Source: Atkinsonella hypoxylon
Lineage: Eukaryota > Ascomycota > Sordariomycetes > Hypocreales > Clavicipitaceae
Assembly (NCBI GenBank): GCA_000729835.1
Contig: JFHB01000086.1
Location: forward strand, 1-64,000
Length of the DNA: 64,000 nt
Reading direction: 5' to 3'
Shown here: piece after piece, positions 23,141 to 34,219 of the stretch
Position numbering within the stretch: the stretch's first letter is position 1
Layout of the letters: each line of letters begins with the position of its first letter
The notes under the pieces: model-generated
What the model was told of the DNA's origin: nothing
The model's input: the letters and a program-made list of their open reading frames with translations, nothing else
Databases searched by the model: none
Translations under genes and position numbers: made by a program

Positions 23141-23639
23141 ATTAAGTAGTATATATTAGGTGTTAATATATATCTTACTTATTAGGTTGCCTAAAGCTAT
23201 TAGTATTAATAATTCTTTAGGCCTCTAAGGAGCAAACTTTTAGTATACTTTATAATAAAAAATTATTGCTTAAAATATATTCTAGAGTTCTTTCTAAAAG
23301 TATTTAATTCTAGCTGCTTAAAATATAACTTCTATACCTTTATAACCTATTTACTTATATAAAGCCTTAATAATTTTTTTCTATTATATTAGGTCTTTAA
23401 TAACTAAAGTAGAACTCTTTATTATATTAATTAGTCTCTTCTATAATAGGCCTTTATTTAAGAAGTATTACTTAGCACTTATATAAAGTTGCTTATACTT
23501 ACTCTTATTTAGATTAAATAGTCTTTATAATGTTAAAAGGAAATCTATAATTTATTAAGTTCTAAGAGTATAGTATACTCTATTGTATAGCTAAATCTTA
23601 TTAACATTAAGCTATAGGTTAATAAAATCTTTAATATTC

Positions 23640-24910
23640 CCTTTAGCTACTTAATCTAATATATTAAAAGGCCTACTTTCTTTATATAATAAAGCATTAG
23701 CTATTTTATTCTTTTCTTCTAGAATATACCTAGCTATAAAATTAAACAGTATAATATAGCTAATCTATTGTATAATAAGTGCGCTAGAAACGTTATTAAT
23801 AGCGCTATTAAGCTAATATATAAGTACCTAAGAATTAGTCTTTAGAGTAAAGGGAACTCTATAGAGATAAATTTATAGCCTTCTTAATGTATAGATAATA
23901 GCTCTATATTTCTGCTTTATTCTATTATACTTAATTTCTAAATTGCTCTAATATTTACTTTTATATTATATAAGGTGTTATTACCTATTAACAATTTATA
24001 TTAAAACTACTCTCTATTCTTTTAAGCTTATATTATCTATTAATATAATTTCTCTAGCGCTTAAACTAAGATTAATTATTATAAGAACTAGTGTAGTTAT
24101 TATTATATACTTAAGAACCTCTATAGCATTCTTTTAGTTTAGTTCTTAAGTCTACTTAGCACCCTTCTTAAGTAAGATTATAAAAGGCTTAGCTTTTATA
24201 GAGTAATACTATACCTAGATATAATAACAGCCTATAAGCCTAAGAAAGAATTTAACCTTAAAGATATTCTTATACTTTATTTACTCTAAAATCTTTATTA
24301 CCTTTACTTCTAAAGGTTTCCTTCTATTAGTACTATATATAAATTTAATAATCTTTATAGTTCTTTAGTATAGCTTTAATTTTACAGTAGATATAGTGTA
24401 ACTAGCTAGTTTAATATTAATAAGAACTTTATTAATATTAATTAAATATTCTATAATATATCTTTATATATTAGGTAACACTTTCTCTCTATTATAAGTA
24501 GTAGTAAAGCCTTTTACTGCAATATTATCTAAGAAAGGCTTATAAGTGTAAGGAATTAGGTTAAAAAGAATCCTCTTTACTATCTAAATAAATTAAGTAA
24601 TAGAGTTAGTTGCTCCTTAAGGAAGTATATAAAGTTATAGAAGCTTTATTACTGTTAAAATTATTGTTAAGTCTCTACTTTCCTCTATAAGTAGCACTTA
24701 GTTATAGCTTAACAGCAAATTAATAACTAAAAGTATCTTATATATTCTAAATTCTTTACTAAAAGCCTTTACTTCTTCTAGAATATAGGCATTCTATATT
24801 GTAATCTTGTTGTAAGCTGTTGTAAACAGCACTAGCTATATCCCTTTATCCTTCTTTATTACTAAAAAGTAAGAGTTTCTATAAGATCTATAGCTCTCTT
24901 CTAATAACTT
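23640..24910 (-). pseudogene. A3 reverse transcriptase and RNase H remains
   Basis: Minus strand, one frame. RT starts near 24905 with SYRSYRNSYFLVIKKD, followed by EEVKAFSKEFRIYKILLVIN, the ESRDLT motif, LPxGATNSIT and the catalytic PFLDN (originally FLDD) at about 24519-24538. Then comes AVKGFTTTYN, typical of this branch of fungal gypsy RTs. The end of RNase H is at 23680-23790 (FNFIARYILEEKNKIANALL). The second catalytic Asp is Asn, and stops interrupt throughout. Confidence 0.85.
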
Positions 24911-26500
24911 ATACTAAAGCTTCTTTTTTAATAAATTAACTAGTCTTCTTTATAAGCTAATAGGTATTAGTATTAACTTTACTTTCTAAGCTCTATAAGC
25001 AATAGTATAGATAACTTAAAGTAGTATAACTAAAGGATTAATTTTTCTACACTCTAATAAGTTCTATATTAGTGCTGCCTTTTAGTTATAGAGAATTTTC
25101 TTAAAAACATTAACTTCTTCTGCTGTTAAATGTTCTTATACTTATTTAACTATTTAATCTAAATACTTTTTTGTTATTTAGAATCCTTAGGGCTTTTTGC
25201 TAAATCTTTCTATAATATATTTAGTGTATTTTCCTAATTTATTTAAGCGTACTTTTACCTCTTTCTACTTCTTCTATTTCTACTTAAGGTCTCTATTTAG
25301 TGTAAATCTATTTAAAGGAATATTGTCTTTTAGTAGAATCTTATTAGCTTTCTGCTTATATAATATATTTACCTTTAGATTAATTAGTTGTAATTATCTT
25401 AAGGGCTAAATCTTCTCTATAGCCTCTTTAAGTTAGCTTCTATACTAGTTAGCTATTCCCTTTATTATAAGGTTAATAATAGCTGCGCCTTTATTCTCTA
25501 TTATTAATACTAGCTCCTTATTGTTGTTTAATTTAGCTTTAAGACCCTCTTTAATCCTTTAATATAAAGCGTATTTACCTATAGGTTTACAATAAACTTC
25601 TTCTCTTTAATATAATTTCCTATACATTCTTATATAATGTTCTATAAATCCTTCTAGATACTATTAAGCAGTTATTTTATATATTTATTAGTAATATCTT
25701 CTTTATTGTCTTCTGTTGCCTCCTTAACTATAGTAAACATTATTTTAATAATATTAACTAATTAATCTTCTTGCTCCTTAACTCTTTACCTCTTCTTTAG
25801 AATAGAATATAGAGGTATAACTTTAGCACTTATTCTATTAATATAATAGACTTTATTAATACTATTTACTTATATTAAGTATTTATTCTCTATTGCTTCT
25901 ATAAGTATAAGTATTAGTTAGTATAGGTCTTATAAGCTAACTCTAATCTTTTTCTAAAAAATATCTTTAAATAATTATATAAGAAGCTATACTTTTATAT
26001 CTATAGAGCTATTTTTCTTAGCTTTCTTTTTTTTCCTTTTTACTTAGTTTTCTAAAGCTCCTTTTTACTTAATAGAGCGTTATATCTCTATAGTATAGAC
26101 TCTAAAGAGCTAGGCTATAATTCTCTCCTTAATTAGTATATAAAGAGTTCTTTTAGGTCTATATTTCTTTATCTTAAACGTTAGAGTTACTGTAGTACTA
26201 TTAGTAGAGTCTCTCTTAAGAATAGCTTCTAGTAGAATATATATTAAGTAATAATTAGAAATATTAATCTTATTAAAGATTTAATCTAATCTCTTTTTCT
26301 TTTTCTTACTAAGCTTTTAATAATCTAATGTTTTTCTACTAAATTCCTTAACTTAAGGATAATACTGTTTTATAATATAGTAGTTAAAACAATTAATCTA
26401 GAATACTATAAGCCTATAAAGATAACTTTTTATACTAAGGAAGCTTTATATAAGAATAGGTAGTACTAAATTATTTAATTCTACTATTAAGATACTTACT
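24911..26500 (-). pseudogene. A3 protease and gag-pol linker region (not resolved)
   Basis: Lies between the gag knuckle (26551-26592) and RT. By gene order it should hold the protease and the N-terminal end of RT. I could not identify a protease active site. The only long open frames here are on the opposite strand (for example 25197-25409) and are not believable as genes. Confidence 0.4.
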
Positions 26501-27177
26501 CTTTAATTATACTTTATAAAGCTAATCTTATTGTTATACTAGTAAAACTAGCATTAATCTATATAATAACCTTCCTTACTACAGTAATAGCAGTAATACT
26601 GCCTTATACAGCTTCTAGTTGTATAGGTCCTAAAGCTTTAGGCATTATTATATATATTAATAGCGTTAATATATATATTCTGCCTTTTCTTTTTCTTCTT
26701 TTTAAATTTCTCTTTAAAAAGCTTTATAATATCTATCTTTAAAACTACTTACTTTATAAGTATAATCTTTATATCTTTAAACTTCTAGTTTAAATTATCT
26801 ATTTAATCTTTTACTTCTAAAATAAGCTATATAATTACTTTAGCCTTATAACTAAAATTACTTATACTATAATACTTAAGACTTTTTCTGCTTAAAGGTA
26901 TATAAAGGTAGTCCCTTCTATTGTTATAGAGTTTAGAATTGCGGTTCTTTAGCTCTATTCTAGCTTATATATACTAGCTAAGCTGCTCTAATAACTCTCT
27001 ATAGAGTATTACAATAAACTTAGCTTTAGTAACTTTTATTTAATCTATAAAGCTAGTAAGTATAGCATCTAGTAAGGCCTTATAAATGTAATTAAACTAA
27101 GAGATTATACTGCACTATATATAGAGCTTAGCGTTAATTATAGCAGCTTAATGTTCTTAAAGCTAATAGAGAGTGTT
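26501..27177 (-). pseudogene. A3 gag C-terminal part with zinc knuckle
   Basis: The minus-strand frame at 26551-26592 reads C-Y-Y-C-S-K-E-G-Y-Y-I-D-stop-C: CX2CX4HX4C with His changed to Tyr, the best-preserved knuckle in the window. It follows the central gag helices. Gag is interrupted at 27177 by E1 and continues at 37136. Confidence 0.8.
27173..27177. repeat. Target-site duplication of E1, left (GTGTT)
   Basis: GTGTT before TGTTACAGTGGG; repeated at 37131-37135. Confidence 0.92.
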
Positions 27178-27420
27178 TGTTACAGTGGGATCCGACGTAG
27201 GTTTGTCGGATGTAACTGTAGGTTGTTGGATTCAATAGGTTATACAATAATTCGTAAGAGGAGTTGTAAGAGCTTCTATAAGGAGCATCTAATAATAATG
27301 TTCTAGTAAATAATTGTTAATTGTTTAATCTAACTACTTAAGCGTTGCTTCTAACTACTTATATATAATTGCGGTTACGTACACTAGTAACCTATAGGTC
27401 TATAGAATTATTCTGTAATA
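27178..27420 (-). repeat. 3' LTR of E1
   Basis: 243 bp, starting TGTTACAGTGGGATCCGACG. Outer left end preserved, inner right end decayed (TATTCTGTAATA against TATCCCGTAACA in the other LTR). It has an imperfect palindrome GGTTAC...GTAACC at 27373-27392. Confidence 0.92.
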
Positions 27421-27959
27421 AGTGCTGCCTCTACAAAAAAGATTAGCTGTTCTAGCTGTTCTAAAAAATTAATTGTTAGTTATTAGAAGGTATATTAGAT
27501 TAAACTAAATAACTTATTAATCTAGCTGTTATAAAAGGCATAGAAAGGTAGCTGTTGTTTTATTGCGCAAGTATATATTGTTATTGTTGTAGTGCAATCT
27601 ATAGCGTAGGTTACTATATTTATATATTTTCCTTGTGCACTTATAATGCCTAAATTACACTTATAATCTAGTAACTATTAAATCTATATATTAAATTAAT
27701 AGATTTCCTAAAACCTAATAGAGCGTTAAAGCTTGTTCTATAACCTATATATAAGTAAAGTTATATAAAATTATTCTAGATAATATTAAATCCTATAAAT
27801 TAATCTTATATAATAAAGCTAATTTGTTAAATCTATATAGTATATTCCTTATGCAAAATTGTTCTATATAGTGTTAAAAGCATTAAAAATTAATCTATAT
27901 TAAAGCTAATTTTCTATTAAATCCCTTTAGTGTATTTCTCTATATATATACAGCCTGTT

Positions 27960-29655
27960 TTAATCCCTAGGCATTAGCAATAGCAGTAAATTGTTAGTTA
28001 GTTATAGTAAGCTATTAGCTCTCTCTAGAAAGTAAAGCTAGTAAACGCTTCTAGCAGCTTTAGGGAGGGTTTTACCTAAGAGGCATTAGTCTTACGCTTA
28101 GTAGGCATTTCTACTAGTTTACCTACAGCTAGCCTCTTAGTTAGCGTTTTTACCTTAGTTAGCATTAGCTTTACTGTAGAAAGTGTTTTTTATAGAATTA
28201 ATAAAGAGAAATACATTAAAGATAGATTAATTAGCATAAACTAAGTACTTCTTCTGCATTAAATAGTGCTAAATCTATTACTAAAGAGGCTTTATATAGC
28301 AATAGGCTAGTTAGCTAAGCGTTCTAAGAAGTCTATATAAATACAGTTAATTTTAAGTTATAAGCGTTTGTTTTCTGCCTATAGTGTGTTAATATTACTA
28401 GCAACCTTTAGTAAGGTTTTATTTTTATTAATAACGTTATTAATACCTTTATTAAATTAACTTATACTATCTAGTTAGTTATATATACTGCAGATAGCAG
28501 TCTACAATTTATTAAACTACTTATTAAATAGACCTCCTTTAGCCTCTATTTTAACCTAGTTAATCTTTTTATTTAACTTATTAATTTTAGCAATATAGAG
28601 GTTAAGTTGCTTCTATATAGCATTATTACCTATAGAAGTGTCCTTAAGGTAGGCTTTAATTATTTCCTTAGCGTTAAATTTATACTTTTCCTAAAGGAGA
28701 CTATTACACTAGGTTTAGGATTATACCTTAGCTAATAGAATAAAGAGTAAGTTTATATAGCTAATACTAGCTAAAGTACCTACAATAGTGCTATTAATCC
28801 TACTAAATTTATTAAAGAAGTAGATAGTAAGTAATACTACCTATAACAGTAAACTAGTAGATAAATCTACAGTAATAGTCTTTTTACCTCTTTTTACTAT
28901 ATTACTACTGTAGTATATAGTAGTTACTACTTTTGCCTATATTTTACCTCTTCTAGCTACTTTAGCGTTACCTATAGATACCTTAGCATTCTTACCTTTA
29001 TACTACTAGTTTTAGTGCTTTACTTTATAGTTATTATAAATTCTAAAGATATATATTACTATATTCTACTAGAGTAAGTAATATATATTGTCTTTAGAGA
29101 CCTTAATACTAGTTTTATTTATTATACTGCCTTTTAGAGTAAATTTATAGGTATAAGTGTAAATAGTATTTTCTATATTCTATACCTTCTCTTTAGCTCT
29201 ATTAGTATAGCAATACTAACTATAGTCTTCTATAATAGGCTCTACATTAGTAATATTAATATTATCTTTAATTTCTATAGAAATAGCGCTAAGGATAAAC
29301 TTATTAACTTTTAAGGTGCTCTTAGCACTTCTAGGCCTACTAAAAGTGCTATATAGGCAGTAGAAATTAAGTAATATAAGATAAGTTTTAATGTTATTTA
29401 GTTCTATAGCTACTATATTACCTTTATAGTTATATTTCTACTCCTTAAACTTAAAACCTTTACTCTTAGCGCTAGAACTATTGTTATAATTAATATATAT
29501 ATTAGAAGCAATATATTCTTCTTTAGGTTTAAATAGTAGTAGTATTATAGCTTAAGTGTAGTTACTATTATTGTTTCTCTCTTAGAATAAGCTATTTAGA
29601 TTTACTAGAATTAATAATTCTAAACTATTAAAAAAAAAGAATAATAGTAGTAGAT
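27960..29655 (-). pseudogene. E1 extra ORF downstream of integrase (unknown function)
   Basis: A single minus-strand frame of about 560 codons without frameshift, with stops almost all TAG/TAA at likely Gln/Trp/Arg sites. Visible in order: an acidic/Ser-rich start with a Leu/Phe run; KPKEEYIASNIYINYNNSSS; ISIEIKDNINITNVEPIIED; IYTYTYKFTLKGSIINKT; YKGKNAKVSIGNAKVARRGK; a hydrophobic stretch in STSLLL..VVLLTIYFF; a coiled-coil-like Lys/Glu/Leu region near 28500-28650; and a basic C-terminus (KRLAVGKLVEMPTKRKTNAS). It is in sense with pol. No family recognised. It occupies the place where some retroelements carry an env-like third gene, but nothing here shows an envelope function. Confidence 0.6.
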
Positions 29656-30199
29656 TTTCTATAGAAGGGATAGAAAAGGTTAGAAGTAGCTCTATAGAGG
29701 CTAATTAGTTCTATAGGCTATAGGAATTTACTCTATAGGCAGTCTATTACCCTTAGTATAGTATTCTAGTATTTAACTGTTAAAAGCAGCTAAATAACAG
29801 CCTAAAGGGATAGAAAGAGCAGTAGCTATAATAGTATTAATAAATTTATAAAGATTTTATAATGTATAAAGGTATAAAAAAAAGGTTATATAGTAGAAAG
29901 CGTAAAAATTCGCAAAAGTAAAGGTAAATTTACAGAGAAAAGTAGATTAAAATAATAGTATATAGATTTATAGGTGTTTTCTTCTTAACCTTCTATAATT
30001 CTATAATATAGGTTAATTTTAATAGTTCTAATAATAATAAATAAGGAAATAAGGAAAGAAATACTAAGAGATTTAAACAACCTATTATATAATAAAGGAA
30101 ATTAAAACTTATAAGGAAAAGAGTTAGTAGTAGGCTTTTACTAGCTAATTTAGGGCTTTTTAGTAAGCTATATTACTTTTCTAATAACGCTAATATTCT

Positions 30200-31500
30200 T
30201 CTTCTTAATTTATAGAGTGTTTCTATAGATATTTATTTATAATTTTAGAAGTATTAACTTTAAGCTTATCTTTAGTAATTTATTAGTTGTCTTTAGTAAA
30301 GAACTCTTTCTATTGTATAAGGAATTCTAAATATAGTTTGCTTAATCTACTGTAGAAACGTTAGATTTAATAGGCATAAATTCGCTTAATTTCCTAATAG
30401 TTCTCTATACTAAACCCTTCTATTGCAATTAGCAGTAGTAGTTACTCTTTCTAGTTAAAAGGGTTCTTACTCTATCTTAGCTTCTAAAGGTAAGCTATTA
30501 ATACTATTAGGTATATATATAAATCTAGTAGGAAATCTAGGCAAAATAACAATAGGTTTATTTTTATAAAAACCTTATATAGCTTTACTTATTAAAGAGA
30601 CTATTTCTTTTTTAGCTTTCCTAGAAGTATATATCCTTAGTGTAATTATAGGTAGACTATATTCTCTACTTTAATATTAATAAGCTTATACTAGGTGTTA
30701 TATTTAATCTTGCTTAAGGTATTTACTATACTAATAGCTATTTCTACCTCTTGCTAGTATAGCTTCTAAAGTATAGCTATATTGCTTATATCTATTTTAT
30801 TGCTAAAAACATTATTTAATTAGATTAAATTAATAATAGTAGTTAGTTAAAAACTATATATAAGTTTATTAAAGGAAATCTCTATATTAGCTACTACTAT
30901 ATTATTAAGTTAGTACTATAGTGCTAGAAGTATTATAGTTTATAGTGTATTTAGATTTATAACTATATAGTATTAAACAGCAATAATAACTATTTAATTC
31001 TTCTATTTAGCTGTTCTATTTATCTATAGGTAGTAAGCTATAGCTATAAGCAATTTACTTTTAATTTAAGTAAATATACTTCTCTAAACATTAAAAATAA
31101 ACTTTAGATCTTAGTTACTTATAATCTATTTAGAAAGGCCTTAGTTTAATAAATATAGTATTTATAAGAGTAGTTCTACCTAAATTTCTACTATATATAT
31201 TGTATACTTAAGTATAAGGATTGTTTACTTACTAAATAGATAATTTACTAGATATAGTAAGTTATAGAAGCTATATTTTTCTTTTTACTATAAAGTGTTT
31301 ATTAAGCTAACTTTAGGTATATTAGTAATAAAATTAAGTAAAATTATATAGAAGAGCGTTAGAATTAACTTTAACAACCTTAATTCCTTTAGTAGCTTAC
31401 TGTAGTTAATTGCGTTTTCTTTATAGGTATAGTAGTAAGCAATATAGGTTTAAATCTACTTATATATCTACAGAAAGTAAACTACCTATAATTCTACTGC
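30200..31500 (-). pseudogene. E1 integrase remains
   Basis: In the minus-strand frame the segment AYYL, stop, INRTAK at about 31015-31050 is the eroded AYHPQTDG of integrase, preceded by the catalytic-core region. It is followed by YYIVIN and NNIVVANIEISFNKLIYSF (LNN...TGxSPNELIYGF in the family), so the core is at about 30850-31200. The N-terminal zinc domain should lie just right of it. Broken by stops. Confidence 0.72.
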
Positions 31501-31699
31501 TATTCTATAGGCGCTAAAATAGTTTTAATTATTATAAACTATTTTAAGGATAAATTCTACAACCTTTATAGGTATATATAGTTAAAATAGGCCTTTTCTA
31601 TTATAATAGTATAAAAGTCTATTATTTTATAGAGTTTATCTATACAGTAGAATCCTTAGCCTTTATTATTAATTTTACTAACTTTATTTTTCGCAAAAG

Positions 31700-33900
31700 T
31701 CCTTAATACTTTCTATAATTCTATTAAGCTTTAGATTAAAACTATAGCTTTAAATAATTTTCTCTTTTAAACCTTTATTTAATACTACTATAGCGCTATA
31801 TTCTTTAGTAAAAAACGCGCTTATATTAAGCTTATTAAATTTACTGTTATAAGCTTTCTCTTAGTATAAAACTATAACTAGCAACCTAAAGAGTGTATTT
31901 AGCACTATATTTAGTACTTCTAGTATATAGAAAACTCTTAGGTTAAATTACAATAGATAATTAGCTACTTTAGCTAATTTTAGGTTAGCTTTATTTAGAT
32001 CTATTGTAGTAAGTAAGGTATATTTAATAATTCCCTTTACTAGTAAGTAGTTTATAATAATATTAATAGTATAGTAGTTAAATTAAACTATTTTCTATAG
32101 CTTTTAAACACTTTATATAATTATAGCTACCTCTGCCTTAGTTAATCTATAATATTTCTTTAGGTTAAAAGTGTATTTTAAAAGAAAAAGAATTAGTTAA
32201 AGCTAGTTATTTTTAATATCTTTACTAAATATACTATAACTATTCTATTTATCTATAAGCTAAAAGATAAAAAGCCTAAATTCTTTCTTATAAGCGTTAA
32301 CTTTAAAGAATAAATACTTACTAGAGTTATAGTGCTATAGAATAGTATTTTTATTAAGGTATACCTTTACCTCTTAGAATACTTTCTTTTCCTTAGGTTT
32401 TAGCGAAAATATTACTTTTTAGGCTTTCTTTTAGTGCATTAGTTTTAGTAAACTATTAGCTAAGCCTTTCTTATAAAGTTCTTATAGTAGAGTAGTCTTT
32501 TATTTCTATAGTAAGCAAATTTATATATTAAACTATAGAATACTTTTCTATAAAAAGCTAGCTATATTAATAAAGGTCTTTAGATTTATAAGATTTACTA
32601 GAAACTTAAGTTTTTAAAAAGCTTTTAGCTTATTATTTATATTAGTAATTTTATTACTATTAACAATAAAACCTAATAGCTAAATAGCTAGGTAACCTAT
32701 AAATAACTTCTTTATAGCTATTATTAACTTATTTTTCTCTAGAATTAATAAGACTATATTAAGGTATATAAAGTAGTCCTTAGTAGAGTTAAAGAATATA
32801 ATAATATTATTAATATAGATTTATATAAAATATTAATGCTTTTAAAATAATTAGTTTATATATTATTAAGTAAAAGCTAGTGTATTCTTAAAGCCTATAA
32901 GCGCTATATTTAATACTTTTAATCCTTATTTTAATATTACTACTATATAAGATTAGTGCTTTTATCTTATAGAAAGCTAGTAAAAAAACCCTAATACATT
33001 AAAGAGTAAAAACATCTTTTTACTATATATATCTACTATAATATCTAATTAATCTAGTAAAGAGTATATATTTAGCATTACTATACTATTAAGTAGTCTT
33101 ATATTAACTATAACTTATTCTTTCCTTTCTATTAAGGTTTTAATCTATACTATAAAGGCTAAGTAGGCTATAGCTGCTAAGTTATCTAAATACAATATCT
33201 TTCTACTTAAATATAGCTTATTATAGACCTTATCTAATTTAGCTTTATCTTTAGCTTCTAGTAAGTAGATTTAGATAGGTTTTAGCTGCTTCTACTATTT
33301 ATCTACTAAATCTACTCTTATATACTAGTCTTTAGGTATAGGAATAATACCTTTATTATAATAAATGTTATATTTATCTATTAAGTTAATAAGCTTAGCT
33401 GTAACGTTTAGGTTTAAGTTTTCTACCTTAACCTTATATTTATTATATATATATAGTATATCCTTAGGACAAAAGATTCTATATATAGAGATACTATTAT
33501 TAACTTTCTTAGGGTTAAATCTACTACTATTACCTTTTTTCTATATTTTATAATCTTCTATAGGCAATAGACTATTATTAAGTGCAATATTCTTAGAAAA
33601 ATATATATATAAATTAAATAGGTTTATAATTATATAGTTAGCCTTAAGCTCTTTATTATACTAAAGATAAGCAACCTTCTAATTTTTTTAGATTATAATA
33701 AATTTATTTAAACAGTTATAAGCTACTATTTATTCCTAGTTAGTTATACTAAGTAATATATCTAGGATAAGGTTAAACTTTAAGTATATATAGTAAGCAG
33801 TAGCCTTCTTATTAGCTAGTACCTCCTTCTATTTAACTAGAATATATTCCTATAATTTTAGCGGAATTATTACAGCTTATACTACTATTACATTCTAATA
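31700..33900 (-). pseudogene. E1 reverse transcriptase and RNase H remains
   Basis: The RT catalytic strand is at about 32794-32817, reading YINNIIIF where the fungal gypsy family has YIDDIIIF; both Asp are now Asn. It is followed in frame by KDYFIYLNIVLLILEKNKL, then AIKKLFIGY and LLGFIVN. This matches the well-known ascomycete gypsy pattern of SxSTEEHIKHLDTVLxILEKNRL and VGYPAVRLLGFIVNG. RNase H should be at about 31700-32300, where SAFFTKEYSAIVVLNKGLK is visible near 31810, but I did not confirm its catalytic residues. Confidence 0.8.
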
Positions 33901-33918
33901 TAGAATCTTTAAAATTAG

Positions 33919-34161
33919 TTAAAAAATACCTATTTCTATAACTATATTATAAATAGACTTAATAGTAGCTCTAGAGCAGATAAAACCGATTTTTACACTA
34001 TAATTATAGAGGAAGGTTAAACCTAGAAGGAGCTTTAGTTCTAAGTTACTTATTATATTAGCTGTAACTATAAAATAGCTAGTTATAGGCATACTATATA
34101 TAGATCTAGGGATATAGAAGTTAAATATAGCTGTCTTAAAGATATAGAAGAATAACTGCAC
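33919..34161 (-). pseudogene. E1 aspartic protease segment, still open for 80 codons
   Basis: The longest gene-like open frame in E1. ITSYFIVTANIISNLELKLL and LLGLTFLYNYSVKIGF correspond to the C-terminal half of gypsy retropepsins (hydrophobic strand, then LG.PFL....V.IDF). The same 80 codons are open in E2 (51784-52026). It lacks Gln and Trp codons, which explains why RIP made no stops here. The N-terminal active site (D-[ST]-G) would lie to the right of 34161 and was not found. Confidence 0.65.
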
Positions 34162-34219
34162 TCTAGTAACTAGCTTTAGCTCTATCTTTATCTATTTTAC
34201 ATTTTAACTAAACTAAGTT

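Noticed and set aside
25197..25409. A 70-codon plus-strand ORF in A3
   Set aside because: Antisense to the gag-pol linker of A3; low-complexity Leu/Phe/Tyr composition from AT-rich DNA; no recognisable motif.
33365..33553. A 62-codon plus-strand ORF in E1
   Set aside because: Antisense to the start of E1 reverse transcriptase; Leu/Ile/Tyr-rich, typical of chance frames here; not noted as open in E2.
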